Source: Microbacterium sp. Se63.02b (GTDB taxonomy: Bacteria; Actinomycetota; Actinomycetes; Actinomycetales; Microbacteriaceae). From it: a stretch of DNA of 64,000 nt. Of this stretch, positions 27,304-37,140 are shown piece after piece (position 1 is the stretch's first letter; each line of letters opens with the position of its first letter). The stretch spans positions 2,418,001 through 2,482,000 of the forward strand of contig NZ_CP050453.1 in NCBI RefSeq assembly GCF_014171575.1. Reading direction: 5' to 3'. The notes under the pieces are model-generated. The model had not been told where the DNA came from. It was given only the letters and a program-made list of their open reading frames with translations, and did no database searches. A program made the position numbers and the translations under genes.

Positions 27304-30300
27304 TCACCCGAGACAGCTGGGGCCGAGCAGCGACTTGAGGTCACCGAAGAGGTCGGCGGAGACCTTGACCGGCATCGGCACCTCGAAGACCTTCGCGGTG
27401 CCACCACGATGCACCCGGAGCAGCACCTCGGTGTCACCGTTGTGACGGCGCAGCACCTCGGCGAGTTCCGTCATGACGCGCTCGGTGGCGCGCTGCTCGG
27501 GGAGCACCAAGGCAAGCGGACCGGCCGCGTCGAAGGAGCCGATGTCGGGCGCGAACGCGGATTGCGCATGCAGATTGAGTCCGTCGTCGCGCCGGGACAC
27601 ACGGCCGCGCACCGCGAGGATGGCATCCTGCTGCAGTGTGTGCTGGAACTCCGTGTAGGTCTTGCCCATGAACATCACGGTGACCTCGCCGTTGAAGTCC
27701 TCGACGGTGATCATGCCGTAAGGATTGCCGCTGGCCTTCGCGACGCGGTGCTGCACGCTCGTCACGAGCCCCGCGACGGTGACCTGGTCGCCGTCCTGCA
27801 GGTCCTCGGAGTTGTTGAGGTCATGGATCGAGATCGACGCGTGCTTCGCGAGCGGAACCTCGAGTCCGGCGAGCGGGTGATCGGACACATAGAGGCCGAG
27901 CATCTCGCGCTCGAACGCCAGCTTGTCCTTCTTGATCCATTCCGGACGAGCAGGCACCTTCGCCGGCGCCGCCTCCTCCATACCGTCGTAGAGGCTGTCG
28001 AAGTCGAACCCGATGGCACCCTGGGCCTCGTTGCGCTTGCGATCCACGGCCGCCTCGACCGCGTCCTCGTGCACCTCCATGAGTGCCCGACGGGTGTCTC
28101 CCATCGAGTCGAAGGCGCCGGCCTTGATCAGCGACTCGACGGTGCGCTTGTTCGAGACGTGCAGCGGCACCGTGTCGAGGAAGTGATGGAACGACGTGAA
28201 ACGCTCATCCTTCCGCGCCTGCACGATGCCCTCGACCACGTTGCTGCCGACGTTGCGCACGGCGCCGAGGCCGAATCGGATGTCGTCGCCGACGGCGGCG
28301 AAGAAGTTGATCGAGTCCGAGACGTCGGGCGGAAGCACCTTGATACCCATGCGGCGGCACTCGTTGAGGTACAGCGCCATCTTGTCTTTGGAGTCGCCGA
28401 CACTGGTCAACAGCGCAGCCATGTACTCGGCCGGGTAGTGCGCCTTGAGGTACGCGGTCCAATAGGACACGAGGCCGTACGCAGCCGAGTGGGCTTTGTT
28501 GAACGCGTAGTCGGAGAAGGGCAGCAGGATGTCCCACAGCGCCTTGATCGCCGCCTCGCCGAAGCCACGTTCCTTCATACCGCCCGCGAAGCCCTCGTAT
28601 TGCTTGTCGAGCTCGGACTTCTTCTTCTTTCCCATCGCTCGACGGAGGATGTCTGCTTGACCGAGGCTGAACCCTGCGACCGCCTGAGCGATCGCCATGA
28701 CCTGCTCCTGGTAGATGATGAGGCCGTAGGACTCCTGGAGGATCTCGGCCAGCGGTTCGGCGAGTTCGGGGTGGATCGGGGTGATCTCCTGAAGTCCGTT
28801 CTTACGGAGCGCATAGTTCGTGTGCGAGTTCGCCCCCATCGGACCCGGGCGGTACAGCGCGATCAGAGCCGAGATGTCACCGAAGTTGTCGGGCTTCATC
28901 AGTCGCATGAGCGAGCGCAGCGGCGGGCTGTCGAGCTGGAAGACGCCGAGGGTGTCGCCGCGCGCGAGCAGTTCATACACGCCGGGATCGTCGAGTCCGA
29001 GGTGCTCGAGATCGAGCTCTTCGCCACGGTTCGTCCGGATGTTGTCGAGCGCGTCGGAGATGATCGTGAGGTTGCGGAGCCCCAGGAAGTCCATCTTGAT
29101 CAGCCCGAGCGACTCGCACGACGGATAGTCGAACTGCGTGACGATCTGGCCGTCCTGCTCCCGCTTCATGATGGGGATGATGTCGAGCAGCGGGTCGGAC
29201 GACATGATCACGCCGGCGGCGTGCACGCCCCATTGACGCTTCAGGCCTTCGAGACCGAGCGCGCGGTCGAAGACCGTCTTGGCCTCGGGATCGGTCTCGA
29301 TCAGCGCACGGAACTCGCTCGCCTCTTTGTACCGGGGGTGTGCCGAGTCGAACATGCCGTCGAGGGGCATGTCCTTTCCCATGACGGGCGGCGGCATCGC
29401 CTTGGTGAGCCGCTCCCCCATGCTGAACGGGAAGCCGAGGACGCGACCGGCGTCTTTGAGCGCCTGCTTCGACTTGATCGTGCCGTAGGTGACGATCTGG
29501 GCCACGCGCTCGGAGCCGTACTTCTCCGTGACGTAGTCGATGACCTCGCCGCGGCGCCGGTCGTCGAAGTCGACGTCGAAGTCGGGCATCGAGACGCGGT
29601 CGGGGTTCAGGAACCGCTCGAAGATCAGGCCGTGCTCGAGGGGGTCGAGGTCGGTGATCTTCATCGCATACGCGACCATGGATCCTGCTCCGGAACCACG
29701 GCCGGGACCGACGCGGATGCCGTTGTCCTTGGCCCAGTTGATGAAGTCGGCGACGACCAGGAAGTACCCGGGGAAGCCCATCTGCAGGATGATGCCGGTC
29801 TCGTACTCGGCCTGCTTGCGCACCTTGTCGGGGATGCCACCCGGGTACCGGTAGTGCAGCCCCGTCTCGACCTCTTTGATGAGCCAGCTGTCTTCGGTCT
29901 CGCCGTCCGGCACCGGGAACCGCGGCATGTAGTTCGCGGACGTGTCGAACTCGACTTCGCAGCGCTCGGCGATCAAAAGGGTGTTGTCGCAAGCCTCGGG
30001 GTGATCGCGGAACAGCTGCCGCATCTCGGCGGCGGTCTTGATGTAGTACCCGTCGCCGTCGAACTTGAAGCGGTTCGGGTCGTCCATGGTGGAGCCCGAC
30101 TGCACACACAGCAGTGCCTCGTGCGCATCGGCCTCGTGCTGATGTGTGTAGTGCGAGTCGTTGGTCGCGACCAACGGGATGTTCAGGTCTTTCGCGAGCC
30201 GGAGCAGATCGGTCATCACCCGGCGCTCGATGGAGAGACCATGATCCATGATCTCCGCGAAGTAGTTCTCTTTGCCGAAGATGTCCTGGAACTCTGCGGC

Positions 30301-30822
30301 TGCCGCCCGTGCCGCGTCGTACTGCCCCAGTCGGAGCCGCGTCTGCACCTCGCCGGACGGACACCCCGTCGTGGCGATGATCCCCTTGCCGTAGGTCTGG
30401 AGCAGCTCGCGGTCCATGCGGGGCTTGAAGTAGTAGCCCTCCATGCTCGACCGGGAGCTGATGCGGAAGAGGTTGTGCATGCCTTCAGTGCTCTGGCTCC
30501 ACATCGTCATGTGGGTGTAGGCGCCCGAACCCGAGACGTCGTCGCTCTTCTGATCGGGTGATCCCCACTGCACGCGCGTCTTGTCGCTGCGATGGGTGCC
30601 CGGGGTCATGTAGGCCTCGAGACCGATGATCGGCTTGACCCCGGCGTTACGCGCCGCGTTGTAGAACTCGAACGCGGCGAACGTGTTGCCGTGATCGGTC
30701 ACGGCGATGGCAGGCATGCCGTATTCGGCAGCCGCCTGAGTCATCGCGTTGATCTTCGCCGCACCGTCGAGCATCGAATATTCGCTGTGCACGTGCAGGT
30801 GGACGAAGGAGTCGGATGCCAT
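27304..30822 (-). CDS. dnaE: DNA polymerase III alpha subunit
   Basis: Replicative polymerase, 1172 residues, uninterrupted. The N-terminal PHP domain starts HLHVHSEYSMLDG and includes AVTDHGNTFAAFEF. The palm catalytic aspartates are in PDFDVDFDDRRR. The finger stretch GPGRGSGAGSMVAYA and the beta-binding and OB-fold region (VTVAGLVTSVQHRVAKASGN) near the C-terminus are present. It is the DnaE1-type replicase. ATG 30822 is chosen over an in-frame start ten codons upstream because TAGACT lies seven bases before it. Confidence 0.97.
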   Translation of the reverse strand: MASDSFVHLHVHSEYSMLDGAAKINAMTQAAAEYGMPAIAVTDHGNTFAAFEFYNAARNAGVKPIIGLEAYMTPGTHRSDKTRVQWGSPDQKSDDVSGSGAYTHMTMWSQSTEGMHNLFRISSRSSMEGYYFKPRMDRELLQTYGKGIIATTGCPSGEVQTRLRLGQYDAARAAAAEFQDIFGKENYFAEIMDHGLSIERRVMTDLLRLAKDLNIPLVATNDSHYTHQHEADAHEALLCVQSGSTMDDPNRFKFDGDGYYIKTAAEMRQLFRDHPEACDNTLLIAERCEVEFDTSANYMPRFPVPDGETEDSWLIKEVETGLHYRYPGGIPDKVRKQAEYETGIILQMGFPGYFLVVADFINWAKDNGIRVGPGRGSGAGSMVAYAMKITDLDPLEHGLIFERFLNPDRVSMPDFDVDFDDRRRGEVIDYVTEKYGSERVAQIVTYGTIKSKQALKDAGRVLGFPFSMGERLTKAMPPPVMGKDMPLDGMFDSAHPRYKEASEFRALIETDPEAKTVFDRALGLEGLKRQWGVHAAGVIMSSDPLLDIIPIMKREQDGQIVTQFDYPSCESLGLIKMDFLGLRNLTIISDALDNIRTNRGEELDLEHLGLDDPGVYELLARGDTLGVFQLDSPPLRSLMRLMKPDNFGDISALIALYRPGPMGANSHTNYALRKNGLQEITPIHPELAEPLAEILQESYGLIIYQEQVMAIAQAVAGFSLGQADILRRAMGKKKKSELDKQYEGFAGGMKERGFGEAAIKALWDILLPFSDYAFNKAHSAAYGLVSYWTAYLKAHYPAEYMAALLTSVGDSKDKMALYLNECRRMGIKVLPPDVSDSINFFAAVGDDIRFGLGAVRNVGSNVVEGIVQARKDERFTSFHHFLDTVPLHVSNKRTVESLIKAGAFDSMGDTRRALMEVHEDAVEAAVDRKRNEAQGAIGFDFDSLYDGMEEAAPAKVPARPEWIKKDKLAFEREMLGLYVSDHPLAGLEVPLAKHASISIHDLNNSEDLQDGDQVTVAGLVTSVQHRVAKASGNPYGMITVEDFNGEVTVMFMGKTYTEFQHTLQQDAILAVRGRVSRRDDGLNLHAQSAFAPDIGSFDAAGPLALVLPEQRATERVMTELAEVLRRHNGDTEVLLRVHRGGTAKVFEVPMPVKVSADLFGDLKSLLGPSCLG

Positions 30823-30829
30823 GTCTTCG

Positions 30830-30835
30830 AGTCTA
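30830..30835 (-). promoter_or_regulatory. -10 box TAGACT for leaderless dnaE mRNA
   Basis: Strong -10 hexamer seven bases before ATG 30822, with no Shine-Dalgarno. Confidence 0.55.
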
Positions 30836-30844
30836 AGGCGGGGC

Positions 30845-30869
30845 CCCGACACCGGAGGTCGGTGCCGGG
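30845..30869 (-). terminator. Hairpin after the sigma-factor operon
   Basis: A ten-base stem (CCCGACACCG against CGGTGCCGGG, one mismatch or G-U pair) around GAGGT, located between the end of the membrane-protein gene at 30883 and the dnaE promoter. No clear T tract, so termination is tentative. Confidence 0.45.
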
Positions 30870-30882
30870 AGCCTCGCAGACC

Positions 30883-31962
30883 TCACCCGCCCTGCGGCGC
30901 GGAGTCGACGACCGAGGTCAGCACGGTCGTCACAGAATCCACCGTGTCTCCGGCGGGCCCCCCGTCGCCGTAGTCCTCCGCGATGGAGGAGACGAGCCCC
31001 TGTGCGGTGTCCACGGCGATCGTGGTCGTCCGGTGACCGTCGACCACGTACCGCAGCGTCGCCGTCGAGCCGTCGTCTGCGAGCACCTCGAACCCCGGGA
31101 TCAGAGCAATCGCGAGGAAGAAGGCCGATCGCAGATCCGCCGGCATCAGGTTGATCGCCGAGGGGTCGGAGAGCCCGGCCACGAGCCATCGGTCCGCTTC
31201 CTGGCCGGTCATCCCCGACTGCGCACGCAGCCAGTCGAGCAGCTCCTGCGGCTGCCTCGGCATCTCGGCGTAGTACGGACGATATCGGTCGGCCAGATAA
31301 GGCATCGGAGGCTCATCCCCTCCGACCGCAAGATACTCCCCACCGGGAAGGACCTCGATCCGGTCACGATCCACACCCTTCGCGCCCGGCCACGAGGACC
31401 ACTCCTGCGCCGCCTCTTCGCCGCGGGCGCCGAACGAGTCGACGACCTCCGCATGTCCCCAGTCGTAGAACCAGTCGCCCGCCCGATCGGCCGGGACGTA
31501 GAGCACGCGGGTGTCGCGCACCCGCACAGCGGCATCGCTGTCGTCGCGAGAGGCGTTGAACGCGAAGGTGTTCTCGTCGTCGTCCTCGGCCCAGTCCGCC
31601 CTCCAGTACTGCACGTGTTCGCCGACGGTCTCGATGCGCAGATACTGTCCGGTGACCAGAGTCGTGTCCTGCGCGCCGAATGTGACGGCGGATGCCCGTT
31701 CCAGCACCTCGGCCGCCGCGGCATCGGGAACACGCGGAGGCGCCAGCACGGATCCCACCACGATCGCGGTCACCGCCGCTCCCGCGACCAGCCCGCCGAG
31801 ACCAACCCCGGCCCAGGCCCGGCGTCGCGATCGAGCCGATCGCCGCGACCGCGCGCCCCGCGCCATCTCCCGCGTCAGCGCGTACCTGGCTGCGCGGACG
31901 TCGTCGTCATCCACGCGGGACTCGTGTGCCCCGAGCTCACGAACCTGTTCCATAAGCGGCAT
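30883..31962 (-). CDS. Membrane protein, probable partner of the ECF sigma factor
   Basis: 359 residues. A charged N-terminal cytoplasmic part (about 1-48, very arginine-rich near its end) is followed by one membrane span (AGVGLGGLVAGAAVTAIVVG) and a large extracytoplasmic domain. It resembles the CU044_5270-type proteins encoded beside ECF sigma factors in actinobacteria. I see no HxxxCxxC zinc-anti-sigma motif, so a classical ZAS-type anti-sigma is not supported. GAAGGAGGAG provides a strong ribosome binding site inside the sigma gene, and the two genes overlap by 26 bases. A role in holding or releasing the sigma factor is inference from context. Confidence 0.7.
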   Translation of the reverse strand: MPLMEQVRELGAHESRVDDDDVRAARYALTREMARGARSRRSARSRRRAWAGVGLGGLVAGAAVTAIVVGSVLAPPRVPDAAAAEVLERASAVTFGAQDTTLVTGQYLRIETVGEHVQYWRADWAEDDDENTFAFNASRDDSDAAVRVRDTRVLYVPADRAGDWFYDWGHAEVVDSFGARGEEAAQEWSSWPGAKGVDRDRIEVLPGGEYLAVGGDEPPMPYLADRYRPYYAEMPRQPQELLDWLRAQSGMTGQEADRWLVAGLSDPSAINLMPADLRSAFFLAIALIPGFEVLADDGSTATLRYVVDGHRTTTIAVDTAQGLVSSIAEDYGDGGPAGDTVDSVTTVLTSVVDSAPQGG

Positions 31963-32539
31963 CGCTCTCCTCCTTCTTCATCCAGGTCAGGCGGGTGGCA
32001 CCCCGCGAACCGGGCGGCGCGAGTTGTCGACGCACACGATTCAGCCGAGACCGCACCGTTCCCACGGGCACACCGAGGGCATCAGCGATCTGCTCATAGG
32101 TGAGGTCGCCCCAGGCGTGCAGCAGCAGCGTGTCTCTGTCCCTGGCGGCGAGTGCAGCGATCCGCGGTGCGAGCGCCCGCAAGGCGGCGTCGGCGTCCAT
32201 TCGCGCCTCCGACGCGGTCTGCGGCGGTTCCGCCACGACATCGGCCGAGGACGAGGCCTCGAAAGCGCGCCATTGGCGGGCCTCAGCGGCTCGATGGTTC
32301 TTGACCACACGCGTCGCGATGCCGAGAAGCCACGGTCGAGCAGAGGCCCAGCTCCGATCGAATGCGGCCCTCCGCCGGAACGCGACGAGGAATGTCTCGC
32401 TGAGGACGTCGTCCACGGCGTCCGAGCCGATGCGTCGGCGGATGTATCCGCCGACGGGGCGGACGTGCCGCTCGAAGATCTCGGAGAATGTTCCGGGGTC
32501 GTCGATCGACCGCTCGATGATCTCGCTGTCGGTGCTCAC
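31937..32539 (-). CDS. ECF-type RNA polymerase sigma factor (sigma-70 family)
   Basis: 200 residues from GTG 32539. Region 2 spans about residues 20-90 (RHVRPVGGYIRRRIG, DAVDDVLSETFLVAF, ARPWLLGIATRVVKNHRAAEAR). Region 4 spans about 125-180 (ALAARDRDTLLLHAW, LTYEQIADALGVPVGTVRSR), with a typical helix-turn-helix for -35 recognition. It would direct a specialised regulon, possibly including its own operon. No matching -35/-10 pair could be assigned. Translation is coupled to the overlapping membrane-protein gene. Confidence 0.9.
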   Translation of the reverse strand: MSTDSEIIERSIDDPGTFSEIFERHVRPVGGYIRRRIGSDAVDDVLSETFLVAFRRRAAFDRSWASARPWLLGIATRVVKNHRAAEARQWRAFEASSSADVVAEPPQTASEARMDADAALRALAPRIAALAARDRDTLLLHAWGDLTYEQIADALGVPVGTVRSRLNRVRRQLAPPGSRGATRLTWMKKEESDAAYGTGS

Positions 32540-32570
32540 ACTGAGTATTGGGCGAGGTCGCGGAAACGGT

Positions 32571-33170
32571 TCACGCTTTTCTCGAAGACTTCTCGGATGC
32601 CCGGAGGTCGAGCCGCATCAGCACACGAGGGAATCCGTCGAGGACCGATCCGGTGTCGGCGACCTTCTCGAACCCGACTCCCTCGAACAGCGCCCTCGTG
32701 CCGACGTACGCCATGGTCAGATCCACCTTCTTCCCCTCGTTGTCGACCGGATATCCTTCGATCGCCGGCGCCCCGCGCTTCTTCGCATATGACACGGCCC
32801 CCGCGATCAGCGCGTGCGAGATCCCCTGCTTCCGGTGCCCCGGCCGTACACGGAGACACCACAGCGACCAGACATCGAGATCGTCGACGTGCGGGATGAG
32901 CCGGTTCCGCGCGAAGCTCGTGTCGCGTCGCGGATGCACCGCCGCCCATCCGACCGGCTCATCACCCAGATACGCGATCACACCGGGAGGCGGGTCCTGG
33001 TGACACAACTCGCGCACGCGATCGGCACGAGCAGTCCCTCTCAGCGCCACATTCTCCTTGTTGCCGATGCGATAGCTCAGGCAGAAGCACACGTTCGACG
33101 TCGGCTTCTTGGGCCCGACGAGCGCCGCGACGTCGTCGAACTCGGTTGCGGGGCGAACCTCGATGTCCAT
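32571..33170 (-). CDS. GNAT family N-acetyltransferase
   Basis: 199 residues from ATG 33170 (an in-frame start at 33188 is possible). The acetyl-CoA-binding motif is WCLRVRPGHRKQGISHALI, with later GNAT strands DLTMAYVGTRALFEGVGFEKV. The N-terminal half contains CFCLSYRIGNKENVAL, a pattern seen in a group of actinobacterial GNATs of unknown substrate. A GACACT hexamer six bases before ATG 33170 weakly supports that start. No operon partner is evident. Confidence 0.85.
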   Translation of the reverse strand: MDIEVRPATEFDDVAALVGPKKPTSNVCFCLSYRIGNKENVALRGTARADRVRELCHQDPPPGVIAYLGDEPVGWAAVHPRRDTSFARNRLIPHVDDLDVWSLWCLRVRPGHRKQGISHALIAGAVSYAKKRGAPAIEGYPVDNEGKKVDLTMAYVGTRALFEGVGFEKVADTGSVLDGFPRVLMRLDLRASEKSSRKA

Positions 33171-33218
33171 GCGAACAGTGTCGCGCATGTCGCCGACACC
33201 GCACGCGGGTGTGCCGGG

Positions 33219-34145
33219 TCAGTCGCCGCGCAGCACGTCGAGCGCGTGTTGGAAGTCGTCGGGATACGGGGACTCGAACTGCACCAGGTCCCCCGTCGTC
33301 GGGTGAGTGAAGGCCAGCTGGTGCGCATGCAACCACTGGCGTGTGAGTCCGAGGCGCGCGGACATCGTGGGGTCGGCGCCGTACAGAGGATCCCCCACGC
33401 ACGGGTGCCGGTGTGCGGCCATGTGCACCCGGATCTGATGCGTACGTCCGGTCTCGAGGTGGATCTCCAGCAGCGAAGCGCCGGGGAACGCTTCGAGGGT
33501 CTCGTAGTGCGTGACCGAGGGCTTCCCGTCGGGGACGACGGCGAACTTCCACGAGTGGTTCGGGTGCCGTCCGATCGGCGCATCGATCGTCCCGGCCAGC
33601 GGATCGGGATGCCCCTGCACGACGGCGTGGTAGATCTTCTCGACCGTGCGCTCCTTGAAGGCCTGCTTGAGGACCGTGTACGCGTGCTCGGACTTCGCCA
33701 CGACCATGAGGCCGCTCGTGCCGACGTCGAGTCGGTGCACCACGCCCTGGCGCTCCGCAGCGCCGCTGGTCGACACGCGGAAGCCTGCCGCGGCGAGGGC
33801 GCCGACCACCGTCGGGCCCTCCCATCCGACCGAGGGGTGCGCCGCCACCCCGGTGGGTTTGTCCACCACGATGATGTCGTCGTCGTCATACACGATGCCG
33901 AGCTCCGGCACCGCGATCGGGACGATCCTGGGCGCCTCCTTCGGCTGCCATTCGACCTCGAGCCAGCCTCCGCCTCGGAGACGATCCGACTTGTCGAGGG
34001 TCACTCCGTCGAGCCGTACTCCCCCGGCGGCCGCCACGTCTGCCGCGAAGGTCCGGGAGAACCCCATGAGCTTCGCCAGCGCGGCATCCACCCGCGTGCC
34101 GTCCAAGCCGTCGGGAACCGGCAACGATCGGGACTCCACGTTCAA
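33219..34145 (-). CDS. rluD: RluD-type large-subunit pseudouridine synthase
   Basis: 308 residues. The N-terminal S4 domain (about 16-75: [19 protein letters not shown]) is followed by the RluA-family catalytic domain with [15 protein letters not shown] (catalytic Asp140), ALFKE-like [14 protein letters not shown], and [12 protein letters not shown]. It converts uridines in 23S rRNA helix 69 in the well-studied family members. ATG 34145 overlaps the lspA stop by four bases; the same lspA-rluD coupling is widespread in bacteria. Confidence 0.92.
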   Translation of the reverse strand: MNVESRSLPVPDGLDGTRVDAALAKLMGFSRTFAADVAAAGGVRLDGVTLDKSDRLRGGGWLEVEWQPKEAPRIVPIAVPELGIVYDDDDIIVVDKPTGVAAHPSVGWEGPTVVGALAAAGFRVSTSGAAERQGVVHRLDVGTSGLMVVAKSEHAYTVLKQAFKERTVEKIYHAVVQGHPDPLAGTIDAPIGRHPNHSWKFAVVPDGKPSVTHYETLEAFPGASLLEIHLETGRTHQIRVHMAAHRHPCVGDPLYGADPTMSARLGLTRQWLHAHQLAFTHPTTGDLVQFESPYPDDFQHALDVLRGD

Positions 34146-34822
34146 CGGCCTCCTGCTGCGCGTCCCGCACCCTCCGGAGGCGAGTCATCTCCCCCGATGC
34201 GGTCGGTCGCGTCGGCCTGGGCATCCGCGAACTCCGCATCGGCCTCGGTGGCGACAACCGCGGCCTCCGCGGCGGCCTCCGCCTCCTCATCCGTCTCGAC
34301 GACGGCGTGATCGCGTTCGCGCGTGCCGTCGAATCGCAGTCCGAAGACCACGAGCAGCGCCACCGAGATCATGCCGGTGACGATGAAGACGTCTGCCACA
34401 TTGAAGATCGCCGGCATCATCCACGGCATCGAGATCATGTCGACGACATGGCCCACCGGGAATCCGGGCTCGCGGAGGAGACGATCGGTGAGGTTGCCGA
34501 GAACCCCGCCGAGCAGGCAGCCGAGCACGACCGCCCACAGTCGGGACTTCAGACCGAAGGCCTTCCAGATGATCACCGAGGCGACGACGGCCAGAGCGAT
34601 CGTGAAGATCCAGGTCACCTCGGAGCCGAGCGAGAACGCCGCACCGGGGTTTCGCACGTAGTACAGCTGAAGAAACTCTCCGAGCACGGGAACCGGCACC
34701 TGAAGCGGGAGGTTCTCGATCGTGAGGTACTTCACAAACTGATCGGCGGCCAGCACGACCGCTGCGAGAATCGCAACGATCGCACCGGCCGCCGACCGAC
34801 GAAGGGGACGGCGTCCTGACAA
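34142..34822 (-). CDS. lspA: Lipoprotein signal peptidase (signal peptidase II)
   Basis: 226 residues, four membrane spans. It cleaves the signal of prolipoproteins before the lipidated cysteine; the window encodes at least three such substrates. Family motifs are [35 protein letters not shown] and FNVADVFI; the last two hold the catalytic aspartates Asp128 and Asp144. A long acidic Ala/Glu-rich cytoplasmic tail of about 60 residues follows the last span. The start is TTG 34822, nine bases after the divIVA stop, with AAGG upstream. Confidence 0.94.
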   Translation of the reverse strand: MSGRRPLRRSAAGAIVAILAAVVLAADQFVKYLTIENLPLQVPVPVLGEFLQLYYVRNPGAAFSLGSEVTWIFTIALAVVASVIIWKAFGLKSRLWAVVLGCLLGGVLGNLTDRLLREPGFPVGHVVDMISMPWMMPAIFNVADVFIVTGMISVALLVVFGLRFDGTRERDHAVVETDEEAEAAAEAAVVATEADAEFADAQADATDRIGGDDSPPEGAGRAAGGR

Positions 34823-34831
34823 GAGGGCGCC

Positions 34832-35431
34832 TTACAGACCGATCGCGGAGACGGGTGTGGAGTCCGTGGACGCCGACTTCTCGTCGAGATCACGGAGCTG
34901 GCCCTCGATGTAGCCGCGCAGCTGCGAACGGTAGTCGCGCTCGAAGTTGCGAAGCTCGGTGATACGAGCCTCGAGCGTGTTGCGCTCCCGCTCCAGGCGT
35001 GCCGACTCCTCGCGCTGCTTGGCCTCGGCCTCGGTGCGGATACGTGCGACCTCGGTCTCGGCCTCGGCGATGAGGGCGTTGCGCTTGGCCTCACCTTCGG
35101 CCACGTGCTCGTCGTGAAGACGCTGCGCGAGCCCGATGATGCCGGCGGTCGCGGTGGCGGAGCCGGTCGGAGCGGGCTCGGCGGGCACCTCGGCGACGGG
35201 GGCCGGAGCCTCGGTCACGGCGGGTGCGGCCGCAGGTGCTGCAGCCTCGGGCGTCTCGCCGGACTCGTACGCGGCCAGCTTGGCCTTCAGCTCGACGTTC
35301 TCTTCGAGAGCCTTGCGCCACTCGATGACGATCTCGTCGAGGAAGTCGTCGACCTCGTCCGGGTCGAAGCCGTCCTTGAACCGGACGTGCTGGAACTGCT
35401 TGGTGACGACGTCATCCGGGGTAAGTGCCAT
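34832..35431 (-). CDS. divIVA: Cell-division/polar growth protein DivIVA (Wag31)
   Basis: 199 residues. The N-terminal lipid-binding domain (LTPDDVVTKQFQHVRFKDG, DPDEVDDFLDEI) is followed by an Ala/Pro-rich linker at about 60-95 and a long coiled coil (about 98-185, EAEAKQREESARLERERN). DivIVA marks curved membranes at poles and septa and recruits the elongation machinery in actinobacteria. AGAGGAG precedes ATG 35431. It sits downstream of sepF/yggT as in Rv2145c-Rv2147c. Confidence 0.95.
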   Translation of the reverse strand: MALTPDDVVTKQFQHVRFKDGFDPDEVDDFLDEIVIEWRKALEENVELKAKLAAYESGETPEAAAPAAAPAVTEAPAPVAEVPAEPAPTGSATATAGIIGLAQRLHDEHVAEGEAKRNALIAEAETEVARIRTEAEAKQREESARLERERNTLEARITELRNFERDYRSQLRGYIEGQLRDLDEKSASTDSTPVSAIGL

Positions 35432-35612
35432 GAGTGGCTCCTCTTTCGATGAGTACGAATGCCAGTATCGATGTATGGCGTGGTCGTGATGTGGCGCGAA
35501 CCCGGGGCGCGCACCTGGGTGCCAGCATAGCCCCCGCGCCTCGGCGTCGCGATGTCACGACACCCAGACTGCGTGAACTCGACCGGTGGATTCCGGGCGT
35601 TTCGCCGGGACT
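35432..35612. other. Intergenic region between yggT and divIVA
   Basis: 181 bases without a gene. It must hold the divIVA promoter, since yggT ends at 35613. CATACAT and GATACT on the minus strand are weak -10 candidates near 35470-35480. I saw no clear terminator for the yggT transcript. Confidence 0.4.
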
Positions 35613-35912
35613 TCAGCGGATGAAGAGTCTCGCGACGTTCATGAGGATCAAGACCACCAGCAGTGTGAGCGTGAAGCCGAAGTCGAGCGACAACGAGCCG
35701 ATCCGCAGCGGAGGGATGATCCGCCGGAAGAACCGGATGGGCGGATCGGTGACCGTGTAGACGGCCTCAGCGGCGACCAGCCCGAATCCCTTCGGACGCC
35801 ACTCCCGATTGAACATCGGGATGTAGTCGAGGATCAGGCGCGCGAAGAGCACGAAGATGTACAGAAGCAGCACCAGGTGGATGATGCTCGCGATGACCGA
35901 GACCAGCTGCAC
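35613..35912 (-). CDS. YggT family membrane protein
   Basis: 99 residues with two membrane spans (about 5-27 and 75-95) and the YggT motif LFARLILDYIPMF, followed by DPPIRFFRRIIPPLRIG. YggT proteins are conserved beside sepF and ftsZ and are thought to help division or membrane organisation, without a settled mechanism. The start is GTG 35912, three bases after the sepF stop. Confidence 0.9.
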   Translation of the reverse strand: MQLVSVIASIIHLVLLLYIFVLFARLILDYIPMFNREWRPKGFGLVAAEAVYTVTDPPIRFFRRIIPPLRIGSLSLDFGFTLTLLVVLILMNVARLFIR

Positions 35913-35915
35913 GGC

Positions 35916-36389
35916 TTACGACTGGTCGAAGCCCGCAGACTCAGCGTCTGCGTGTGCGATGCCCCCATGACCGGACACAGCGATGTTCTCGGGCGAGAGC
36001 AGGAAGACCTTCGAGGTCACGCGCTCGATGCGGCCGTACAGCCCGAGGGAGAGACCACTCGCGAAGTCGATGAGTCGGCGCGCGTCGGCGTCGCTCATCT
36101 GGGAGAGGTTGATGATGACGGGGACGCCCTCGCGGAAGCTCTCCGCGATCAGCTGCGCGTCGCGGTACTGCTTCGGGTGGACTGTGAGGATCTCGTTCAC
36201 GGCTCCTGCAGAGGGCTGGCGGACGGCGACGGGGCGACGCAACGGCGTGACGGGGGCCGGTGCCGGCTCCTCACGTTCACGATCGCGCTCGCGGTGGGCG
36301 CGGGCCGGAGCCTGCGTCTCTTCTTCGTAGACCTCTTCCTCATCGGCGAGGCCGAGATACACCATGGTCTTCTTCAGCGGGTTACCCAT
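35916..36389 (-). CDS. sepF: Cell division protein SepF
   Basis: 157 residues. A short N-terminal amphipathic membrane-targeting helix ([14 protein letters not shown]) is followed by a charged linker and the globular SepF core from about residue 66 ([57 protein letters not shown]). SepF ties FtsZ to the membrane and does the job of FtsA, which actinobacteria lack. Its partner, the FtsZ C-terminal tail, is encoded just upstream in the same operon. Confidence 0.95.
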   Translation of the reverse strand: MGNPLKKTMVYLGLADEEEVYEEETQAPARAHRERDREREEPAPAPVTPLRRPVAVRQPSAGAVNEILTVHPKQYRDAQLIAESFREGVPVIINLSQMSDADARRLIDFASGLSLGLYGRIERVTSKVFLLSPENIAVSGHGGIAHADAESAGFDQS

Positions 36390-36432
36390 CGTGTCCTCCG
36401 GTTCGAACGTTTCGGGCTGGTCTTTTCACAGG

Positions 36433-37140
36433 TTAACCCCGGTCGGGCCGAGGGCCTGTGATTGCGGAGCCGATCCGCAGGTGTGTCGCGCCGGCGGCGA
36501 TGGCCTCGGCGAAGTCTCCGGTCATGCCGGCAGAGATCCAGTGTGCGGACGGGTCGATCTCCCTGACCACATCGGCCAGTTCCCGCAGACGCGCGAAGGC
36601 GGCGGCAGGTTCCTCATCCAGAGGCGCGACGGCCATCACACCGCGCAGACGCAACGAAGGCAGTGACAGGACGTGTTCGGCGAGGGTGCGCACCTCGGAG
36701 GGTTCGGCTCCTCCTCGACCATGATCCTGCGTGAGGTTGACCTGGACGAGCACGTCGAGCACATCGTCGCCGGTAGCCGCTCTGTGCAGCGCATCGGCGA
36801 ACCGTGCGCGATCGACGGAGTGCACCACATCGGCGCTGCGTCGGATCGCCCCCGCCTTGTTCGTCTGCCCCTGGCCGATGAAGTGCCAGGTCATGTCGAG
36901 GGCGGCCAGCTCCGCCTGCTTCGCCGTGAGCTCCTGCTGGCGGTTCTCCCCCACCTCTCGGACCCCGAGCGCGCGCAGATCACGCACGAGCGATGCCGGG
37001 TGGAACTTCGTCACCACGATGCGGGTGATCTCCTCCGGTGCCCTGCCCGCGTCCCGCGCGGCGACGGCGATGCGCTCGTCGATCGCCGTCAGCCGCGCGG
37101 CGAGATCTATCGACCCCGACCCGCCGACCGTGGAGGTCAC
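36433..37140 (-). CDS. YggS family PLP-binding protein
   Basis: 235-residue single-domain TIM-barrel PLP protein. The PLP lysine is in [32 protein letters not shown] and [11 protein letters not shown] are family stretches, and the phosphate site is [12 protein letters not shown]...TLRIGSAI-like (here HLRIGSAI). It controls PLP supply and is kept beside ftsZ/sepF in many Gram-positives. The start is GTG 37140, overlapping the ftsZ stop. Confidence 0.93.
   Translation of the reverse strand: MTSTVGGSGSIDLAARLTAIDERIAVAARDAGRAPEEITRIVVTKFHPASLVRDLRALGVREVGENRQQELTAKQAELAALDMTWHFIGQGQTNKAGAIRRSADVVHSVDRARFADALHRAATGDDVLDVLVQVNLTQDHGRGGAEPSEVRTLAEHVLSLPSLRLRGVMAVAPLDEEPAAAFARLRELADVVREIDPSAHWISAGMTGDFAEAIAAGATHLRIGSAITGPRPDRG

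Noticed and set aside
26671..30561. A 1296-codon open frame on the plus strand
   Set aside because: It runs antisense to dnaE. In high-GC genomes the strand opposite a real gene often lacks stops. It has no recognisable domain and dnaE is certain.
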